Source of the DNA: Ochotona curzoniae
Lineage: Eukaryota; Chordata; Mammalia; Lagomorpha; Ochotonidae
Reading direction: 5' to 3'
DNA: 64,000 nt
Assembly (NCBI RefSeq): GCF_017591425.1
Contig: NW_024466512.1
Span: 23,365,501-23,429,500, forward strand
In this document: one piece after another, positions 60,278-64,000 of the stretch
Layout: the number at the start of each line of letters is the position of its first letter
Numbering within the stretch: position 1 is the first letter of the stretch
Program-made: the position numbers and the translations under genes
The notes under the pieces: generated by a model
What the model saw: only the letters and a program-made list of their open reading frames with translations
Told to the model about the DNA's origin: nothing
Databases searched by the model: none

Positions 60278-60590
60278 TTTTTTTTAATCTATTTTATTTG
60301 AGAGGGAGAAGGAGAGAGAAGGGAAGAAAGGTAGTGGGGGCAGGGAAGCAGAGAGGGAAGAAAGGGAGAGGGGAGAGAGAGGGAAGAGAGAGATGGGGAG
60401 ATGGAGAGAGTGTATGAGAGCGACCTCCCATCTGCTCATTCACTTGTCAAACACGCAGGAAATGAGAATCAATCCAGGTCTCTTATGTTGCTGGCAGGGA
60501 CCCAGGTACGGAAGACATCACCTGCCGCCTCTGAGGCTGCCCACGGCAGGAAGCTGGAGTTAGGAAGGGGAGCACAGGAAGGAAACAGAA
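60278..60590 (-). repeat. CSINE, diverged, with purine-rich expansion
   Basis: Tail-side ttttaatctattttatttga, then an expanded GAGAGGGAGAAGG-type run (about 60300-60415), then cctcccatctgctcattcac and ggtctcttatgttgctggca. The head is not recognisable. Confidence 0.7.
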
Positions 60591-60896
60591 CGAGGGTTTG
60601 TATCAAGTGGCTGTCAGTGGGGATGGGAGAGAAGTCAAATTCCTGTCTTCACGTGACCCTACATCCCTTACGTGGCCCCTCACTTCTGTATCTTCCATCT
60701 GCATTATGGGATCCCAGGCATCCCTTGTGCGTGCCTAGTGAGCAAATTACCTAAGACCTCAGGCAGAGAAAGGCAAATTGGCTTCATCTCCAGTACTAGC
60801 TGGAACTTGTTGATTGCTTGGAACACTGAATTTTAAAAATAAAAGCTGGGGAGTAGAGTGAGGTAGGCATTTCACACAGCTATTAAGACAGTGCTT

Positions 60897-61216
60897 AGAG
60901 GTCCAGAATGGTAGCCTAGTGGCTAAAGTCCTTGCCTTGAATGTGCCAGGATCCTATATGGGTGCCAGTTCGTGTCCCTGCTGCTTTACTTCTCATATAA
61001 CTCTCTGCTTGTGGCCTGGGAAAGCAGACAAGGATGGCCCAAATCCTTGGGACCCTGCACCCACATGGGAGACCCAGAGGAAGCTCCTGGTTCCTGGCTT
61101 TGGATCAATTTAGCTCTGACCACTGCAACTACCTGGGGAGTGAACCAGCAGATAGAAGACCTTTGTCTCTCCTTCTCTCTGTAAATCTGCATTTCCAATA
61201 AAATAAATAAATCTTT

Positions 61217-61218
<2 letters not shown>
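60897..61218 (+). repeat. CSINE
   Basis: ggtccagaatggtagcctag to the tail aataaaataaataaatcttt; the A-rich tail leads straight into a (CA)n run. Confidence 0.92.
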
Positions 61219-61251
<33 letters not shown>

Positions 61252-61322
61252 TCTCTCTCTCTCAGCTCTTGGCTTCAGATATATATATATATGTATGTAT
61301 ATATGTATGTATATATATATAC
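61219..61322 (+). repeat. (CA)n, (CT)n and (TA)(TG)-type microsatellites
   Basis: CA run at 61219-61250, a short CT run, then ATATGTATGTATAT-type alternation at 61278-61322, attached to the CSINE tail. Confidence 0.9.
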
Positions 61323-61769
61323 ATAGACACAAAACCAAGGCCCCTTAGAAAGTAGAATGTAGTCTTTGCATGCATTTTATGAAAAAAAAGATTCTGATGA
61401 TATTGCCCTATGGCAATGGCCATTCTGGCCAGCCTCACCGCAGGTGGGCTTTCCCTGTCTCTGCTCTGCCAGGGGATATGGACAAGAGGTGCTACCTGTC
61501 GCCTTGCGCCTTTTCTCTCTTCATTTTTCCTCTTTTTCCACTCCCTCCCCTTTGTTTTCTTGGTCTTCATTTCTTTTGGTGACCTCACTACTTTTCCAGC
61601 ACCCAAAGGAACTTTGTTTGCACGATTAGTGCAAGGCCTAGGGCCGCCCTCAGGGCTGCAGTGCAGAAAAGGTTGGGAAGAGGCTGAGTCACTCTTGCTG
61701 GGTAAGAGTGGACTTGCAGCTGAACCACTCTGCCCTAGGGGCCTACGAGTGCATCTGTCAGCACAGGCT

Positions 61770-62100
61770 GCAGTGACAAAATAGTGTAGGGTAGGTGGGT
61801 TAAAATTAGGTCTAGGGGCTGGAAGTCTGAGTCTGGGTGCGAGTGTGGTCAGCTTCTGGTGAGGGCTCTCTCCCTGGCTGGCAGGCAGTTGCTTTCTCAC
61901 TGCGTCCTTACATGGCAGAGAAAAAGGTTGTGTAGCATCTTTCCTTTTAAGGATAATAATCCCATCAGGATGTCTACCCTCATGATCTCATCTAAAATTA
62001 ATCACCTCCCCAAGGGCCCATTTCCAAATACTATCACATTGGGAGTTGGGGCTTCCACAGATGAATTCTTAAAGGACAATTTCAGTACTCAGCAATCAGG
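61770..62100 (+). repeat. Old interspersed repeat, same unassigned family as 22440-23080
   Basis: cacaggctgcagtgacaaaa, ggggctggaagtctgagtct, ctccctggctggcaggcagt, tcacctccccaagggcccat, atcacattgggagttggggc and cttccacagatgaattctt are in the order of a common mammalian repeat. Confidence 0.5.
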
Positions 62101-62572
62101 GTAATGAAATTGTAAGTGATAGAAGCTCCAACTCAAAAGGACTTAAAGAGCATCTACTGGTCCAGATAACTGGAAGCAAATTAAGACAAGCTCCAGGGAT
62201 AGTTGGTCCTGAATAGGGTCAGGCACAATTCGAACATGTTACCAATGACTGTGATGTCCACATACATAGTATTGCCTTCATACAAAGATTGTTTTATTCT
62301 TCACTGTAGCATGTCTGAGATTTTGTGTTTTGCAGTTTGTCTCCAGTGAATATATCTCATTTGTGGTGATCAGTGTGTCACAGGCTCATTCCCAAGTAGA
62401 TCACTATGACTTAGGTAATGGGCTTTACTATGCATTTCAACCAATCACAAAGTCAAACCACCCAAATTCCATAGCAACTTCATTAACTGGGAAAGCAAGG
62501 ATAAGAGTTGATAGGAGACTGTGCGACCCAATACAATATCTTCTTTAAATATCATCTACTTTAGGGGCCAGC
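62101..62572. other. Intergenic, no gene seen
   Basis: AT-rich sequence without recognised features. Confidence 0.4.
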
Positions 62573-62573
62573 A

Positions 62574-62821
62574 TTGTGCGTTAAGATGCCACTTGTAATG
62601 CCAGCATCCCATATTGGAGTGCTAGTTTGGGTCCCAGCTGCTTCACCAGTGATCCAGTTTCCTGCTAAGGTGTCTGGGAAGCCAGTGAAGGAGGCTGGCT
62701 TAAGTACTCAGTTCCTTGCTATCCAGGTGGGAGACTAGGTTGGAAATCTAGACTTCTAGCTTTGCCTGGTGCAGATCTGGTTGTTTGACCATTTAGGGAG
62801 TGAATCAGTATATGGAAGGGC

Positions 62822-62855
<34 letters not shown>

Positions 62856-62888
62856 CCTGCTTCTCAAATAAGTAAATCTTCAGAAAAA
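62574..62888 (+). repeat. CSINE with internal (CT)n(CA)n
   Basis: Head GGGGCCAGCATTGTGCGTTA, then catcccatattggagtgcta, ggagtgaatcagtatatgga, (CT)n(CA)n at 62821-62856, and the tail tctcaaataagtaaatcttc. Confidence 0.92.
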
Positions 62889-63509
62889 GTTTACTTCAAA
62901 TTGTTTACTTTTGACTATTCACTTAAAATGTTAGAAAGTGACATCAGCTTAAAAAACGAATTTCCATTGTCTTAACCCATCCAATTTGTTGCATTTGATT
63001 GTGGCTGCCTGAGCTGCCTAACACACTGATTTAGATTCCCTGGACTCCCTCATGACTTTAGATTGTTAATGAGCACAGCTCTATTCATATAGACACTGCC
63101 ACTTCGCATGCCTGCAGCGTGTAAGACCTGTGGGCAACTTCAGTTGACCTGGTCTAGCTGGTCACCTGTCTGAGCTGTGGTGAACATCCTGGAAAACCGC
63201 AATGAAAGGTTGGGCTTCCCAGAAAACAGAAGGCTGTGAGTCTCAACATCTGTACCCCTCTTATGGCAACATAAAGGAATTCATGAAAAGGCAGAAGCGC
63301 TTGGCCCCCAAAGCCATATTTGGGGCTTAACCGGGCTGCGCTGCATCTGAATCAGGTCCTCTTCCAGATCTTGGAAGAGCCATCTTTATTCTTCTTTCTT
63401 AGGGAGGATGGCAATGAGTCATGTCAGCCTGTCAGGACTCACATTTTACTTAGAGTATTTACTGTGACCTATGTCCCTACATCTCTTTGCAAATGACATT
63501 GGACTATGT
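62889..63509. other. Intergenic, no gene seen
   Basis: No gene or clear repeat was recognised. Confidence 0.4.
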
Positions 63510-63795
63510 TTAGCTTAAAAACTGATAGTATATTATGCTAAGTGAAACAAACCAGTCTCATATGCAAAAAATACTGTAAGATTCCAATTATATAAGGTTC
63601 CTAGAATTATCAAATCCATAGAGACAGAATGGTGGCTGCTAGGGGCCGGTGAGAATGCAGGTGTTAAACATGGTTTCAGTTTATAAGATAAAGAGCTCTG
63701 GGGACAGGTGGGATGATGGTGAATGTTCTTAATGCTACCTGGGAAAACGGCTCAATCATAACTTTATGGTTTGTGAATTTTGCCACAGGAGTCAT
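63510..63795 (+). mobile_element. Old L1 3'-end fragment (plus)
   Basis: gtatattatgctaagtgaaa, ccatagagacagaatggtgg, gggggccggtgagaatgc-like segment and cggctcaatcataactttat match the sense 3' end of old L1 elements. Confidence 0.7.
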
Positions 63796-64000
63796 GTGTT
63801 ATATTTCCCGTTTGACTTTCCATCTACCATCATATTTTTTAAGACATTCTTTTCTAGTTCTATATAAATATCTCAATTTGACAGCAAATAAGATGATTTT
63901 TTTTTGTGTGCTCGGCCCCAGGCTTAAAGATTTTTTAAGGATTAAATTTAGATCTGTTGAAGCATTCTGGATTGTTTTCTTGATTTACTGTGTGTTATTT

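Noticed and set aside
57000..64000. Possible exons of GOT1 at the right end
   Set aside because: No protein similarity to aspartate aminotransferase was seen, and the human gap to GOT1 is about 100 kb, beyond this window.

Overview
The window is mammalian nuclear DNA, most likely from a lagomorph and probably a pika (Ochotona). About 27 full or partial copies of a tRNA-headed SINE of the CSINE type lie between 22 and 63 kb. The younger copies start with a GGGCCCGGCGC-type head and end in AATAAA-type tails. Remembered rabbit CSINE consensus differs in the head, which is why pika is preferred. The species call is an inference.

Only one protein-coding gene can be supported: NKX2-3, an NK2-class homeobox gene on the minus strand, complete in two coding exons (5998-6352 and 3897-4639) with a consensus GT-AG intron. 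The predicted protein is 365 residues. It has the tinman (TN) motif near the N-terminus, a homeodomain with the NK2 hallmark Tyr54, the NK2-specific domain, alanine and glycine tracts and a C-terminal GIRAW. A poly(A) signal lies about 720 bases past the stop codon.

Layout: 1-1.8 kb is unannotated flank downstream of NKX2-3. From 1.8 to 9.2 kb there is a broad CpG-rich domain around the gene. From 9.5 to 10.9 kb there is an AT-rich, repeat-poor block with homeodomain, GATA and forkhead motifs. Further CpG-rich patches follow at 11.0-11.8 and 15.7-18.0 kb, and a forkhead/POU motif cluster at 13.7-13.9 kb. Apart from one 100-base tailless SINE head at 15.0 kb, the first 22 kb has no recognisable lineage-specific SINE, which fits the transposon-poor surroundings of Polycomb-regulated developmental genes.

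From 22 to 64 kb the sequence becomes ordinary AT-richer intergenic DNA full of SINEs, old MIR and MER5-like copies and L1 fragments. The largest structure is an old minus-strand L1 running from about 42.7 to 52.2 kb, broken up by at least seven CSINEs, a younger L1 3' end with target-site duplications, an opposite-strand L1 3' end and one unidentified insertion of about 480 bp. In human the flank upstream of NKX2-3 runs about 100 kb towards GOT1, so a 57 kb gene desert on this side is expected. No protein-coding system that looks novel was found; the points worth checking are regulatory (motif clusters, a stem-loop, a possible divergent lncRNA) and retroelement structures.
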